Positions 1 through 7,805 of a DNA stretch of 63,328 nucleotides are shown piece after piece. The stretch lies in NCBI GenBank assembly GCA_938017515.1, contig CALIJJ010000046.1, positions 1 to 63,328 of the forward strand, given 5' to 3'. Numbering within the stretch: the first letter of the stretch is position 1; every line of letters begins with the position of its first letter. Made by a program: the position numbers and the translations under genes. This stretch comes from an uncultured Pseudanabaenaceae cyanobacterium (GTDB lineage Bacteria > Cyanobacteriota > Cyanobacteriia > PCC-9006 > JAAUQQ01). The notes under the pieces are model-generated. The model did not search any database. It was given only the letters and a program-made list of their open reading frames with translations, and had not been told where the DNA came from.

Positions 1-274
1 CTGAAAGGTCGTCCTTGTCGCAGACCCGCTCAGCGAGACGCGATCGCCCAATCCAGGCAAACGCCTCTGGAACCGGGTCATAACCCCCTGGAACAAAGGG
101 ATTACATCGGCAAATTCGCTTGATGCCCAGCCAACTGCCGCGGGCGGCCCCAAACTTTTCCACCGCATCTAGGGTATAGCGAGAGCAAGTGGGTTGAAAC
201 CGGCAGCTCGGTGGAAACAGCGGCGAAATGAAGGCGCGGTAGCCCCGGATAAGCTGAATAAAGAGCCATTTCAT
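1..274 (-). CDS. yidD: Membrane protein insertion efficiency factor YidD (partial)
   Basis: YidD-family proteins are small membrane-associated factors that assist YidC in inserting inner-membrane (here also possibly thylakoid) proteins. I translated this frame by hand: it starts at the ATG whose first base is 274 and stays open to the window edge, so the C-terminus is missing. The family signature is clear: a short N-terminal amphipathic stretch ([13 protein letters not shown]), then [12 protein letters not shown], then the cysteine pair in RICRCNPF followed by GGYDPVP. About 91 codons are visible. It lies 30 bp downstream of a small gene on the same strand (305-526) and may share its transcript. 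In many bacteria yidD lies by rpmH-rnpA-yidC; those genes are not visible here. Confidence in the family is high. Confidence 0.93.
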   Translation of the reverse strand, partial: MKWLFIQLIRGYRAFISPLFPPSCRFQPTCSRYTLDAVEKFGAARGSWLGIKRICRCNPFVPGGYDPVPEAFAWIGRSRLAERVCDKDDLS

Positions 275-304
275 ACCTAAAGTCCCATCTACAACCTTGC
301 TCGC

Positions 305-526
305 CTAAGCGGGTTCGAACAGATGCTGATCTACCCACCGCTTTGCCTTGCGCAATGCCTCTCCCCGGCTAAAGGCAAAGGGCACCGCCATGGCAAACCC
401 CTGGGGATAGTCCACCCAGGCTGCGTAGGTGGTCTGACCATTGGTGAGCCCCTGGTCAATTTCAATTTTGCACCCCCGATAGGGAAACGCTAGCACGACA
501 TTGGGATAGTCCGGATGGAGAATCAT
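305..526 (-). CDS. Small conserved hypothetical protein
   Basis: A 73-residue soluble protein I cannot assign to a named family. It begins at an ATG and has balanced composition, no signal peptide and no membrane segment. The middle has a strand-like alternation (KIEIDQG, TTYAAWVDYPQGFAMAVPFA) and the end is helical and basic (EALRKAKRWVDQHL). That pattern resembles small cyanobacterial proteins with an N-terminal beta sheet and a C-terminal helix. It lies directly upstream of yidD on the same strand with a 30 bp gap, so co-transcription is plausible. No clear Shine-Dalgarno sequence precedes the start. The case for coding rests on the tight packing with yidD and protein-like composition. Confidence 0.65.
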   Translation of the reverse strand: MILHPDYPNVVLAFPYRGCKIEIDQGLTNGQTTYAAWVDYPQGFAMAVPFAFSRGEALRKAKRWVDQHLFEPA

Positions 527-617
527 GGCAGGGTGGCTGAGATGCTCGTTAGGTTCTACGATCTAATCATGGACCTCTCAACAAAACGGTTCATTGCGAC
601 GGAATGTTATTGATTGC

Positions 618-866
618 ATGGAAAAGAACTATCGCTGCTGTATTAGCTGCCGTAAAGCGGCACCCAAGGCCGAATTTTGGCGCATTGTCCGTTGTCACGC
701 GGATCGTACGATCCAGCTGGATGAAGGCATGGGCCGTTCTGCGTACCTGTGCCCTACTGCGGACTGTCTGAAACTGGCCCAGAAAAAGAAGCGCTTGGGG
801 CGATCGCTCCGGGCTGCCGTGCCCGATGAGATTTATCAAACGTTAGCTGGACGCCTTTCCGGTTAG
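618..866 (+). CDS. ylxR: YlxR-family (DUF448) RNA-binding protein
   Basis: YlxR is a small basic protein thought to bind RNA; it has also been linked to RNase P activity and transcription control. The family signature is plain: RCCISCRKAAPKAEFWRIVR near the N-terminus, then GRSAYLCP, a cysteine (TADCLK) and a basic helix (KKKRLGRSL). I chose the ATG at 618 (82 residues); the frame also has an upstream TTG at 594 that would add eight residues, and neither start has a good ribosome site. The gene is normally between nusA and infB, for instance in Synechocystis. Here nusA-infB is at 42-47 kb with no ylxR in the gap, so this copy is displaced. It stands alone, divergent from the 305-526 gene. Confidence 0.88.
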   Translation: MEKNYRCCISCRKAAPKAEFWRIVRCHADRTIQLDEGMGRSAYLCPTADCLKLAQKKKRLGRSLRAAVPDEIYQTLAGRLSG

Positions 867-984
867 CGCCGTCTCTCGTTCAATGACACCGATCGGACAC
901 CGATGGGTCTAGGGTTTGCCTTCGCGCTAGCTTCGGTTCACCTCGTTCTCCTCCGCATTCTCGATTTCAAATTCCCGATTTTCC

Positions 985-1653
985 ATGCTTTTTCGTATTC
1001 CCCAAGTTCTCAGCCCCGAAGATCTCACACAGATCAGCGATGTTCTTGCCATCGCTGAGTTTGTGGATGGCAAACTCACGGCGGGGTGGCATGCCAAAGC
1101 CGTGAAAAATAACCAGCAGCTCAAGTCTGTGTTGCCGGAAGCGAAGGACCTCAAACGCAAGGTACGGTCTGCCCTTTTGCGTAACCCTTTGTTCCAGGCT
1201 GCTGTGCGGCCTCGCACGATCCATACGCTCCTATTCAGTCGCTATGATACGGGCATGTCCTACGGCCGCCACACCGATAACGCCATGATGGGGGGGCATG
1301 ATTTTCACCGTTCAGACGTGTCATTTACATTGTTTTTGAATGACCCCAGTGAGTATGAGGGGGGGGAATTGGTGATTGAGGGGGCGGATGCTGAGCAGGC
1401 CTACAAGCTAGAGGCTGGAATGGCGATCGCCTACCCCTCGTCCTCATTGCACCGGGTAGAACCCGTCACTTCAGGCAGTCGTATGGTTGCTGTGGGCTGG
1501 GTCCAAAGCTTGGTTCGGCAGCCGGATAAGCGAGAGATTTTGTTTGATCTAGAGACATCAAGGCGATCGCTCTTTGCCCAGCATGGTAAAAGCGATGAGT
1601 TTGATCTGATCTCCAAAAGTCTTTCTAACTTGTTGAGGATGTGGGCGGATTAG
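985..1653 (+). CDS. PKHD-type Fe(II)/2-oxoglutarate hydroxylase, PiuC/YbiX family
   Basis: A 222-residue non-haem iron dioxygenase of the PiuC/YbiX group, usually tied to iron or siderophore metabolism through an unknown hydroxylation. The iron triad is visible: His96 and Asp98 in GRHTDNA, and His156 in SSSLHRV. Arg166 (GSRMVAVGW) is in place to bind 2-oxoglutarate. The C-terminal extension with FDLETSRRSL is typical of the family, and the length matches the usual 220-230 residues. The ATG at 985 follows a poor ribosome site. It stands alone, convergent with the hydrolase gene at 1708-2586; a 17-bp tandem repeat lies at the junction. The substrate is unknown. Confidence 0.9.
   Translation: MLFRIPQVLSPEDLTQISDVLAIAEFVDGKLTAGWHAKAVKNNQQLKSVLPEAKDLKRKVRSALLRNPLFQAAVRPRTIHTLLFSRYDTGMSYGRHTDNAMMGGHDFHRSDVSFTLFLNDPSEYEGGELVIEGADAEQAYKLEAGMAIAYPSSSLHRVEPVTSGSRMVAVGWVQSLVRQPDKREILFDLETSRRSLFAQHGKSDEFDLISKSLSNLLRMWAD
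1563..1570. repeat. HIP1 octamer GCGATCGC (example of a dispersed set)
   Basis: This palindrome recurs throughout the window, often as GGCGATCGCC or AGCGATCGCT, in genes and between them. It is the hallmark HIP1 repeat of many cyanobacteria. Confidence 0.9.
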
Positions 1654-1670
1654 TGCTGGAATCTGTTGAG

Positions 1671-1721
1671 GGACTGAGCCTGTTGCAGGGCTAAGCGGGG
1701 TGCAGGACTAAACGGGTTGCG
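1671..1721. repeat. 17-bp tandem repeat, 3 imperfect copies, at a convergent gene junction
   Basis: Three copies are seen at 1671-1687, 1688-1704 and 1705-1721 (consensus GGRCTRAGCGGGTTGCA). The last copy contains the stop codon of the minus-strand hydrolase (CTA at 1708-1710). A 17-bp period is not a multiple of three, so CTRA elements fall in shifted frames. A second 17-bp array lies at 30611-30694 in an equivalent position. Confidence 0.75.
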
Positions 1722-2586
1722 TCGTCAAGAAATCCGCTGCATCCAAAATGTCGTTCAAATTGACATCGTCCTCTAGCAGGCAGGCATGGCCACTCTGGGG
1801 CAAAAAGCGTGTCTGGGCTTGGGGGAGCCGTTGGGCAATGCGTTGGATCTCCTGAGGGGATGGTAGGAGGCGATCGCGTTCTCCAGCCACAAGGAGCGTT
1901 GGAATGGCTAGGGTTTCCAGGGGCAGCTTGGTGAGGTCAAAGGTGCGCAGCAACCGCAGTCGCCAAGCGGCGGTCTTGGGATGGACGGCTTGCATCGCTC
2001 GCAGCAAGGCTTGGCGTTGGGCGGGGACGACGCGCTCCAACGCAATCAGAAAGGGCACCAGGCCAATGGCTGAGAGCTGATATAGTTGCTGAGGCAAAAT
2101 CTCTGAGGCCCAACTCCCCCATTGAAACAGCGGCACATGGGAAAAGGAGGATGCGGGGTTGATTAAAATCAACCGATCGACGAGGTGCGGTTGCTGGATG
2201 GCGATTCGTAGGGCTAAGCAGGCGCCGAAGGATTCGCCGCAGAGATAGAGGGGACGTTTGGCAGGGGGTGTCCGGTTGCCCTGGCTTTGTGTCTCCTGAG
2301 CCTGTGTTTCCTGAGCCTGTTTCTCCTGAGCCTGTTTCTCCTGACTGGGGTCGTTCGTTGCTTGGTTTTGGGCGGCAGCGAGTAAAGCCGCGACCCGCTC
2401 CACAAGCTCTTCCCAGGTCGATAGGTCATTGACTGGCAGCGATAGGCTACGAACGTCAAAGTTCAACGCTAGGTTCGAAACTTGTTGCTGCAACAGCTCT
2501 CCACTGCCATCCATACCGGGGAGAAACACAAAGAGGGGGAACTGGGGATGCGGTGAGCAGGGACAGAAAAGTTGAGGCTGGGACAT
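1708..2586 (-). CDS. Alpha/beta hydrolase, probable lipid acyl hydrolase or esterase
   Basis: A 292-residue alpha/beta hydrolase. The oxyanion-hole strand is FVFLPGMDGSGE near residue 20, the nucleophile elbow is GESFGA, the acid lies in AGERDRLLP and the catalytic histidine in PQSGHACLLE. The opening PGMDGSG and the gene order recall the hydrolase half of plant phytyl ester synthases PES1/PES2, which fuse a hydrolase to an LPLAT acyltransferase. Here an LPLAT gene lies just upstream on the same strand with a 68 bp gap, so the two look like a split version. A low-complexity insertion (about residues 80-106, QEKQAQ-type repeats) interrupts the region before the elbow and is encoded by a 15-bp tandem repeat. 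The ester substrate is inferred. Confidence 0.85.
   Translation of the reverse strand: MSQPQLFCPCSPHPQFPLFVFLPGMDGSGELLQQQVSNLALNFDVRSLSLPVNDLSTWEELVERVAALLAAAQNQATNDPSQEKQAQEKQAQETQAQETQSQGNRTPPAKRPLYLCGESFGACLALRIAIQQPHLVDRLILINPASSFSHVPLFQWGSWASEILPQQLYQLSAIGLVPFLIALERVVPAQRQALLRAMQAVHPKTAAWRLRLLRTFDLTKLPLETLAIPTLLVAGERDRLLPSPQEIQRIAQRLPQAQTRFLPQSGHACLLEDDVNLNDILDAADFLTTQPV
2289..2345. repeat. 15-bp in-frame tandem repeat inside the hydrolase gene
   Basis: About 3.6 copies of a 15-bp unit (plus strand GTTTCTCCTGAGCCT) start at 2289, 2304, 2319 and 2334. On the coding minus strand they give the alternating Q-E-K/T-Q-A block. This region lies in a loop that other hydrolases do not need, which suggests a neutral expansion. 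Confidence 0.8.
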
Positions 2587-2654
2587 TGATGCTTGCTGTT
2601 CGGCGGTTACTCGGGTGGTGATGCTCCGGTCGATATGCGGTGACTGAAAGGAGC

Positions 2655-3425
2655 TTAGAACGCTTGCTGAAGCAACTGAGCGATGGACTGTTCCATCTCC
2701 GACGTGATCTCACGAACGAGGGTTCTGCCGCCGCGCCCTTTGTAGGCTGAGCGTTCCGTGGCGGTGATGGTTCGGGGATGCCCCACCATGACTTTCACGT
2801 CATGGTAAAAAATGGCGGGATGCCAACCGGCTTGATTGAAAAGGGGCTCTGACGGGTCAAACCATCGTAGGAGTTGCAGGGGGACTGCGGATTCCTGGGC
2901 TTCGTCCTGGGCCGCGATCGCCACGGGCAGGATGTGCAGTCGCTCCAGGGGCATGCGTAGAGCCAAATGAGCAAAGCCCCGCTGGAAGGGGCTGAGTTCC
3001 TGGGGCTGGGTAAATTTCACCATGGGAGCAGCCCCCTCGGGAAAAATGCCGACGATGCGATCGCCCCGTAGCAAAGCGGAAGCCTGCTGAAAGAGCTGTT
3101 GGTTCGAGGCTTCAGCATCCGCTAGGGGAAACCCGCCCATGCTGCGGACAAACTCGCGCAGGAGGGGGACCTGTCCCATGTAGGGATGGCAAACAAAATG
3201 GACAGCCTGCTGGATGGCATGGATTACCAGGGGGGGATCCATAAAGCTGCGATGGTTGCTGACCAGCAAAATGGGATCTTGGGACGGGATGCGATCGCCA
3301 TGCTGAACGGTTGTCCGAACACCCAACATGTCCAGAAAGCACTGAGATGCCATCAGGGGGAGTGGGGGAGGAAACGGTAGTGGCATCTCCCTAGACGACA
3401 GGGCCGCAAACATCGGACAATTCAT
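2655..3425 (-). CDS. Lysophospholipid acyltransferase (LPLAT) family protein
   Basis: A 256-residue glycerolipid acyltransferase. Block I is SNHRSFMDP (the NHxxxxD catalytic pair), and the acceptor-binding block is GIFPEGAAP, a variant of FPEGxRS. A hydrophobic N-terminus (PPPLPLMASQCFLDML) could anchor it to the membrane. PlsC-like enzymes transfer acyl groups to lysophosphatidate; the AAP ending in place of RS and the neighbouring hydrolase suggest instead the MGAT/phytyl-ester branch, which makes neutral lipids in cyanobacteria. It is the first gene of a probable two-gene unit with 1708-2586. The start could also be an internal ATG (MPLPFP or MASQ), since the first residues look untypical. 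Confidence 0.87.
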   Translation of the reverse strand: MNCPMFAALSSREMPLPFPPPLPLMASQCFLDMLGVRTTVQHGDRIPSQDPILLVSNHRSFMDPPLVIHAIQQAVHFVCHPYMGQVPLLREFVRSMGGFPLADAEASNQQLFQQASALLRGDRIVGIFPEGAAPMVKFTQPQELSPFQRGFAHLALRMPLERLHILPVAIAAQDEAQESAVPLQLLRWFDPSEPLFNQAGWHPAIFYHDVKVMVGHPRTITATERSAYKGRGGRTLVREITSEMEQSIAQLLQQAF

Positions 3426-4388
3426 GCGATCGCTCTCAGGCCGGGATTATACAGATTGTCTTAACATTCTGTCACACAATGGAGAGCTTCGCCACGCGAG
3501 GTACGGGTGACTGAAGATCGACCAGCAGCGATCGAGGTGAGCGATCGAGGTGAGCGATCAATGCCTGGCCCTGGGCGGAGATCGTTTGCCAAATACTTCA
3601 GGTGTGAAGCAATTGACGGGGGCTCCATCTGAACTCCTAAGGGGCGATGGGGGCGACCTTGGCACGAAGCCCACATCCTGAAATCTAAAATGGGCCTGTC
3701 ATCGCTAAGAACATTGAATTTCAATCATTATCTTTGGGACGGTCATATAAAAGTTGGTCAGATAGCTTTTGAAAATAGATTTCATGACTAACCTTTCTTC
3801 TCATCGTGGTGTGATTTCTTACAGATTAGTGCTGCACATTTATTTCATGGAGCAAGCATCATCAATGAGATTTTGGGCTATGCTTTTTATTGCTGCTAAA
3901 TCTCACCTGATTCTAAAATAAAGCTGTCTCTGTCTTGGCGAGACTATAGAGTAACTTCGTAATGGCTTATTCTCGTCGATCAATCAATTTATCGCTGCTT
4001 CTCTCTGTTTTATTACGTGTTAATTCATGTCTCTTTTGCCTTCTTGGAGTCTTTTTTCGAATGCTTTGGCTCTAAGTTCCGAAGGTTTAATCGTTTCTAT
4101 ATATGTTTTTTGTAAGTTTATTTATCTGTTTTTGCTTGAATTTTAGAGCCTATAATGGAGGCTATTCATGATCTGATTGTGCATCCTACTCAATGCTTAT
4201 GGCTGAGCTAAATGACGTTCTATTTTAGTTAATGACAGAGGCTCTCATCTCGCTTTGGATAGATTGAAACAGCTCCATATTTTGCCGAAAGAAGCTGTTA
4301 GAATCCGAGAAGCCAAGGTCGGCCACGCTTGGAGTAAGCATGGCCAACTTAAGCTTCATTTAGGGGCATAAGCCCGAGGGAGGATTTC
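3426..4388. other. 963-bp non-coding region upstream of dps
   Basis: No convincing gene. The left part holds the promoter side of the acyltransferase and a 14-bp direct repeat (GATCGAGGTGAGCG, about 3532-3562). From about 3720 to 4260 the sequence is AT-rich and has stops in all frames. Near the right end an inverted repeat (4318-4330 with 4336-4348, 11 of 13 matched) sits 40 bp before the dps start, followed by a ribosome site GGGAGG. It looks like a long dps leader or promoter region. Confidence 0.6.
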
Positions 4389-4937
4389 ATGTCCACGGAA
4401 CAAACAACCGTTCAGACACCGCTTCGCGCCTTTGGTGAGGTTGGGGAGAACGTCGTTTTGCTTGACGTGTCCACCACGGAGCCAGTGTGCGAAGGACTAA
4501 ATATTGCCTTAGCGAGTTTCCAAGGTCTCTATCTTCAATATCAAAAGCATCACTTTTCCGTTGAAGGTGCTGAGTTCTACAGCCTGCACGAGTTCTTTGA
4601 AGAATCCTACGGAGCCGCTCAGAGCCATGCCCACGATGTGGGCGAACGCTTGGACGGACTGGGTGGTGTGACCGTCGCCAGTTTTGCCAAGCTTGCAGAA
4701 CTCTGTTGCTTTACCCCTGAGGATGACGGTGCCTTTGCCTGTCGTCAGATGGTGGAAAACAATCTGGCGGCGGAGCAGGACATCATTAAGATGTTGCGTC
4801 GTCAGGCCGCCCAGGCAGAAAGCTTGGGAGATCGAGCAACCCGCTATCTCTATGAGCAAATCTTGCTCAAAACTGAGGAACGCGCCTATCACCTATCTCA
4901 CTTCCTTGTGATGGATACTTTGGTGGTGAACCGCTAG
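4389..4937 (+). CDS. dpsA: Dps-family ferritin-like DNA-protecting protein (DpsA type)
   Basis: Dps proteins form 12-subunit shells that oxidise and store iron and protect DNA under starvation or peroxide stress. The ferroxidase signature is present: His54-His55 in [11 protein letters not shown], His67 in SLHEFF, and Asp83 with Glu86 in [12 protein letters not shown]. The length (182 residues) fits cyanobacterial DpsA. The ATG at 4389 has a good ribosome site (GGGAGG, 5-6 bases upstream). The C-terminal helix region carries a run of acidic and aromatic residues ([13 protein letters not shown]) as in the DpsA group. Three cysteines lie in the middle of the protein (CCF and FACRQ). The gene is monocistronic: long AT-rich leader upstream, hairpin terminator downstream. 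Confidence 0.93.
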   Translation: MSTEQTTVQTPLRAFGEVGENVVLLDVSTTEPVCEGLNIALASFQGLYLQYQKHHFSVEGAEFYSLHEFFEESYGAAQSHAHDVGERLDGLGGVTVASFAKLAELCCFTPEDDGAFACRQMVENNLAAEQDIIKMLRRQAAQAESLGDRATRYLYEQILLKTEERAYHLSHFLVMDTLVVNR

Positions 4938-5531
4938 TCCCTAAGCTCAAGTTAGAACGCCATAGGTAGGACACCTTCTGAAGGGAGGAGGATTCTGACT
5001 GAATTGCTTGCTGACGATACTATATCGTTATTGCAATCTCTTGTCAGCAAATCTTGCCAATTCCCACCCTATTCCCATGCCCCAAAGCCGTGACTCTCTT
5101 TCTGTGTCAAGGCTTTGGGGCTCTTTATTGGTCTGTGGGCTGACTATAGATTTTCTTTACATTTAAGGGGACATACGATCACCTGTTCTTGAGGATGATT
5201 TTTGCTTTTATCCAGGGCCTCATCTTTTTTAGGCACGATGCGAGCATGGCCTTTTTCCCTGAAACTCTCTGCCTGATTGCTTCTAAGTATCTGATTATGC
5301 TGTGAGAGCTGAATGCTCTCGGAGCTAATCGATTTTTCTACTTGACAGTTTCTCTCAAGTAAAATTATTGTTTATGGTAGATGTAGCTTATCTATAATTT
5401 CTCGCAATTCTCGGCTGCCTGTCGCTGTGCCGTTACAGGACTCGCCCCCGTCCCACGATTCTGGCCATGACTTCGGTTAACCCGTTTCATCGGTCGATCC
5501 TTTCCCTACGTTGGAGTTTGATTGAGAACCG
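4938..5531. other. Non-coding region between dps and a small membrane gene
   Basis: Holds the dps terminator (5079-5127) and then about 400 bp of AT-rich sequence without a convincing reading frame. A run near 5340-5400 (CTTGACAG, then TATCTATAAT about 45 bp later) could contain promoter elements for 5532-6416, but I cannot define them. Confidence 0.5.
5079..5127 (+). terminator. Hairpin terminator after dps
   Basis: An 11-bp perfect stem, GCCCCAAAGCC (5079-5089) with GGCTTTGGGGC (5111-5121), is followed by TCTTTA. Inner bases TGAC/GTCA (5091-5094, 5106-5109) extend the pairing. The T tract is weak. Confidence 0.75.
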
Positions 5532-5735
5532 ATGTTGATGACTGTTGCTACGACGATGGTTCAGGAGCCTCAGCTACCGGTTGAGCCATCTTCTCAATTC
5601 AATCCCAAAGCTTGGGACCATTGGCTGCTGATTGGGGTGGTTTTCGCCGTTTCTGTTTGGACCCTGCGAACATCTTGGCAGTGGCGTCAGGAGTGGCGGC
5701 TGCAAGAGACACGTTCCTCTGGTTCTCGACCGTGA
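5532..5735 (+). CDS. Small single-pass membrane protein, unknown function
   Basis: A 67-residue protein with an acidic/proline-rich N-terminus and one membrane helix near residues 30-47 (HWLLIGVVFAVSVWTL), followed by a basic tail (RTSWQWRQEWRLQETR). The positive side after the helix suggests a cytoplasmic C-terminus. It ends 42 bp before the (2Fe-2S) gene on the same strand. I do not recognise the family. The start could also be the internal ATG two codons later. Evidence for expression is only the reading frame, the clean membrane segment and the shared direction. Confidence 0.5.
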   Translation: MLMTVATTMVQEPQLPVEPSSQFNPKAWDHWLLIGVVFAVSVWTLRTSWQWRQEWRLQETRSSGSRP

Positions 5736-5777
5736 ATTGATGACTGAGAGCGATAATGATGCGTTGGGCAAGATCCT

Positions 5778-6416
5778 ATGGGCCGTTCTGAAACACAATG
5801 CTTTGGTTTGGTAGGCCAGTTTCTGGGCTACGAACTGAAGGGGTACAAAATTTATCGTATTCATCTGAAGAATCCCCAGGGCGAATATCGATTGAAGCTG
5901 AATAGTTCGGCTCGGGATGATCTGTTGCGAGCTGCCCTCCAAGGCGATCTCCAGGTTGGCGATTGGATGGAGGTTTCGGGTATTCAGGAAATCAAAGAAA
6001 AAGACGGTCGCATCAAGTTCAAGGTGCACCAGGTCCAACGAACCCTGGAGCCGTCCCAGACGAATTTCCAGACCCCGATTCCCCCAACGGTGCCTGGACC
6101 TAAGACGCAAATTTTGGTCTGTCAAAAGTCAAGCTGCTGTAAGCGAGGCGGTAAGGCGATGTGTGGTGCTTTGGGGCAGTGGGTTGAAGAGCGCGGATTG
6201 GGCGATCGCGTTCGCGTCAAAACCACAGGCTGTCTCAAGAATTGTGGTAAGGGGCCGAATATGATTGTGGGCAAGACTCGCTATCACCATGTCCAAGCGG
6301 GTGATATTCCCAAGATCCTAGAGGCGCACTTTCCTGTTCCCGATTTTCCTGTTCCCGATGGTGATGTGTCTGAGAAAGCATCGAACAGCCCATCGTCATT
6401 GTTAACAACAGCATAA
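5778..6416 (+). CDS. (2Fe-2S) thioredoxin-like ferredoxin domain protein
   Basis: A 212-residue soluble protein in two parts. Residues 1-95 form an uncharacterised beta-rich domain (GYKIYRIHLKNPQGEYRLKL, then VGDWMEVSG). Residues 110-185 match the thioredoxin-like [2Fe-2S] ferredoxin fold found in NuoE and in (2Fe-2S) cyanobacterial ferredoxin-like proteins: LVCQKSSCCKRGG, then VKTTGCLKNCGKGPNMIV and YHHVQAGDIPKILEAH. The cysteines in CQKSSCC, MCGAL and CLKNC supply the cluster ligands. The tail is low-complexity and includes two 15-bp repeats (FPVPDFPVPDG). Likely an electron-transfer protein of unknown partner. A terminator follows at 6551. Confidence 0.85.
   Translation: MGRSETQCFGLVGQFLGYELKGYKIYRIHLKNPQGEYRLKLNSSARDDLLRAALQGDLQVGDWMEVSGIQEIKEKDGRIKFKVHQVQRTLEPSQTNFQTPIPPTVPGPKTQILVCQKSSCCKRGGKAMCGALGQWVEERGLGDRVRVKTTGCLKNCGKGPNMIVGKTRYHHVQAGDIPKILEAHFPVPDFPVPDGDVSEKASNSPSSLLTTA
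6330..6359. repeat. 15-bp in-frame tandem repeat, 2 copies
   Basis: Two near-identical 15-bp units (TTTCCTGTTCCCGAT) encode FPVPD twice in the C-terminal tail of the (2Fe-2S) protein. Confidence 0.7.
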
Positions 6417-6910
6417 GGAGGCTGTGCCTGGACGGAGACCGTTAACCCAGCGATTTTTAGTGCCACTGCAATCTACTTTAATTGACATTTAATATCAATT
6501 AACTTCTGAAAGGGCACGCTCAAAACAAGATATTGTTTTTCCCTCATGTAACCGCAGCCTTTGATTCAGGCATGCGGTTTTTTCTTGTCATTTTCCTTAA
6601 AACCTATAGTTACTGTGGGTAATGGAATCGATCTCAAAAAACTCCCGCGCCCTTTTCCCTTGCTTTTGTCGTTTAAGATATTGCCTTTAACAAAAGTTCA
6701 TGCTTTCTTATTGAGAAAAATTCTACACTAATAGCGGCGGAGCTAATGAACTTAGTTCTCAATAAAATGATTCTAGAGTCAGCGAAGCTCAACGAGCTTT
6801 GAAGTGACTTAGTTTTGTCGATACTCTCCTTTTCCTCCGGGGAGTTCGTGTGATGGCGTATTCCCTGGTGGGTTTTCTTCTTATTTTTTAGAATCCTAGG
6901 AGATTTGTTT
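6417..6910. other. Non-coding region with a terminator
   Basis: Contains the terminator at 6551-6586 and then about 320 bp of AT-rich leader before the hydrolase gene. Two short minus-strand frames overlap here but have no ribosome site and no family likeness. Confidence 0.5.
6551..6586 (+). terminator. Rho-independent terminator
   Basis: Stem ACCGCA-GCC pairs with GGC-A-TGCGGT (one bulged A) around a short loop, followed by TTTTTTCTT. It closes the transcript of the (2Fe-2S) gene. Confidence 0.82.
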
Positions 6911-7705
6911 ATGCAGTCCTGTGGCAATGAAGCGGCCTATCGTAGCGGCGTTGTGAATTCCAAGCGCAATGATGTCGTTTGGCTGACGACGAGTCCGAGC
7001 TTGTCAGGATTTGACCAACCGCTGCTGCGCAATCTAGCGAAGCGCGCAGCCGTCACCAAGTGGCAATACAAGCAAGAGCAAGACGAAGCCTGCTCCTTAG
7101 AGTCGGCTTTGGCCATGCTGCACCATCATCTGAAAGAGCGTCATCAGCCCGTGCATTTGATGGGTCATGGCATCAGCGGGGCTCTGGCTTTGCTCTACAC
7201 CCGCCGCTATCCCGAGCAAGTTCGTTCCCTAACGTTGTTAGCCGTCGCTGAGCAACCCGCCGTCACCTGGCACGCTCACTACTACGTTCAGCGTCACTTA
7301 TTGCCCTGTGCCCAAAGTTGTGTGCTTGCACAGTTGGTGACCAGTCTCTTCAAGGGTCAACGTCCCTATCCGCCGGGCTATCTCACCCAGGCGTTGGCCA
7401 AGGACCTTTCCCAGGGTCCCCTTTTGCATTCGCTCCGTCAGATCGAGTCTTTACCCCAGGGAGGGGTTGAGGTGCCGATGATGGTTTGTGGTGCAACCAA
7501 TGATGTCATTGTGCATCCGCTAGCGTTGGAGGATTGGCAGCAGTGGTTGAAGCCAGGCGATCGCCAGTGGCTTTGCCAAGAGGGTGGACACTTTTTCCAC
7601 TATTTCCATGCGGCTCGGGTGGGTCGAGAGGTCGCAAAATTTTGGCGATTAATCGGCTCCGAAGACCAGCTTGTCCCAAGCGTTCAAACCATTAGAGGGA
7701 CTTGA
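6911..7705 (+). CDS. Alpha/beta hydrolase-fold protein lacking the usual serine nucleophile
   Basis: A 264-residue alpha/beta-hydrolase-fold protein. The ATG at 6911 is preceded by AGGAG at 6898-6902, which favours it over the upstream TTG. The fold is clear: LMGHGISGALALLYTRRYP is the elbow and following helix, CGATNDVIVHP holds the acid (Asp198) and EGGHFFHYFH the histidine (His227). In the elbow, however, the usual GHSxGG reads GHGISG: Gly87 sits where serine should be, and Ser89 is two residues late. The protein may be a non-catalytic binding protein or use another nucleophile. It is monocistronic, upstream of a Crp-type regulator. Function unknown. Confidence 0.85.
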   Translation: MQSCGNEAAYRSGVVNSKRNDVVWLTTSPSLSGFDQPLLRNLAKRAAVTKWQYKQEQDEACSLESALAMLHHHLKERHQPVHLMGHGISGALALLYTRRYPEQVRSLTLLAVAEQPAVTWHAHYYVQRHLLPCAQSCVLAQLVTSLFKGQRPYPPGYLTQALAKDLSQGPLLHSLRQIESLPQGGVEVPMMVCGATNDVIVHPLALEDWQQWLKPGDRQWLCQEGGHFFHYFHAARVGREVAKFWRLIGSEDQLVPSVQTIRGT

Positions 7706-7805
7706 GCCGGTCGTACCTCATTGAAGGGTTCTCAGTATTAATTTTCCGATGACGATCGTTCAATCACAGCCATCGTCTTATCACAGCCCCTGATTGCAGT
7801 CATTG

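Noticed and set aside
3461..3724. Minus-strand ORF of 87 codons upstream of the acyltransferase gene
   Set aside because: It covers a short direct repeat and shows no ribosome site, no protein-like composition and no family likeness.
5740..5814. A 24-codon frame before the (2Fe-2S) gene
   Set aside because: Too short, no ribosome site and overlapping the next gene's start.
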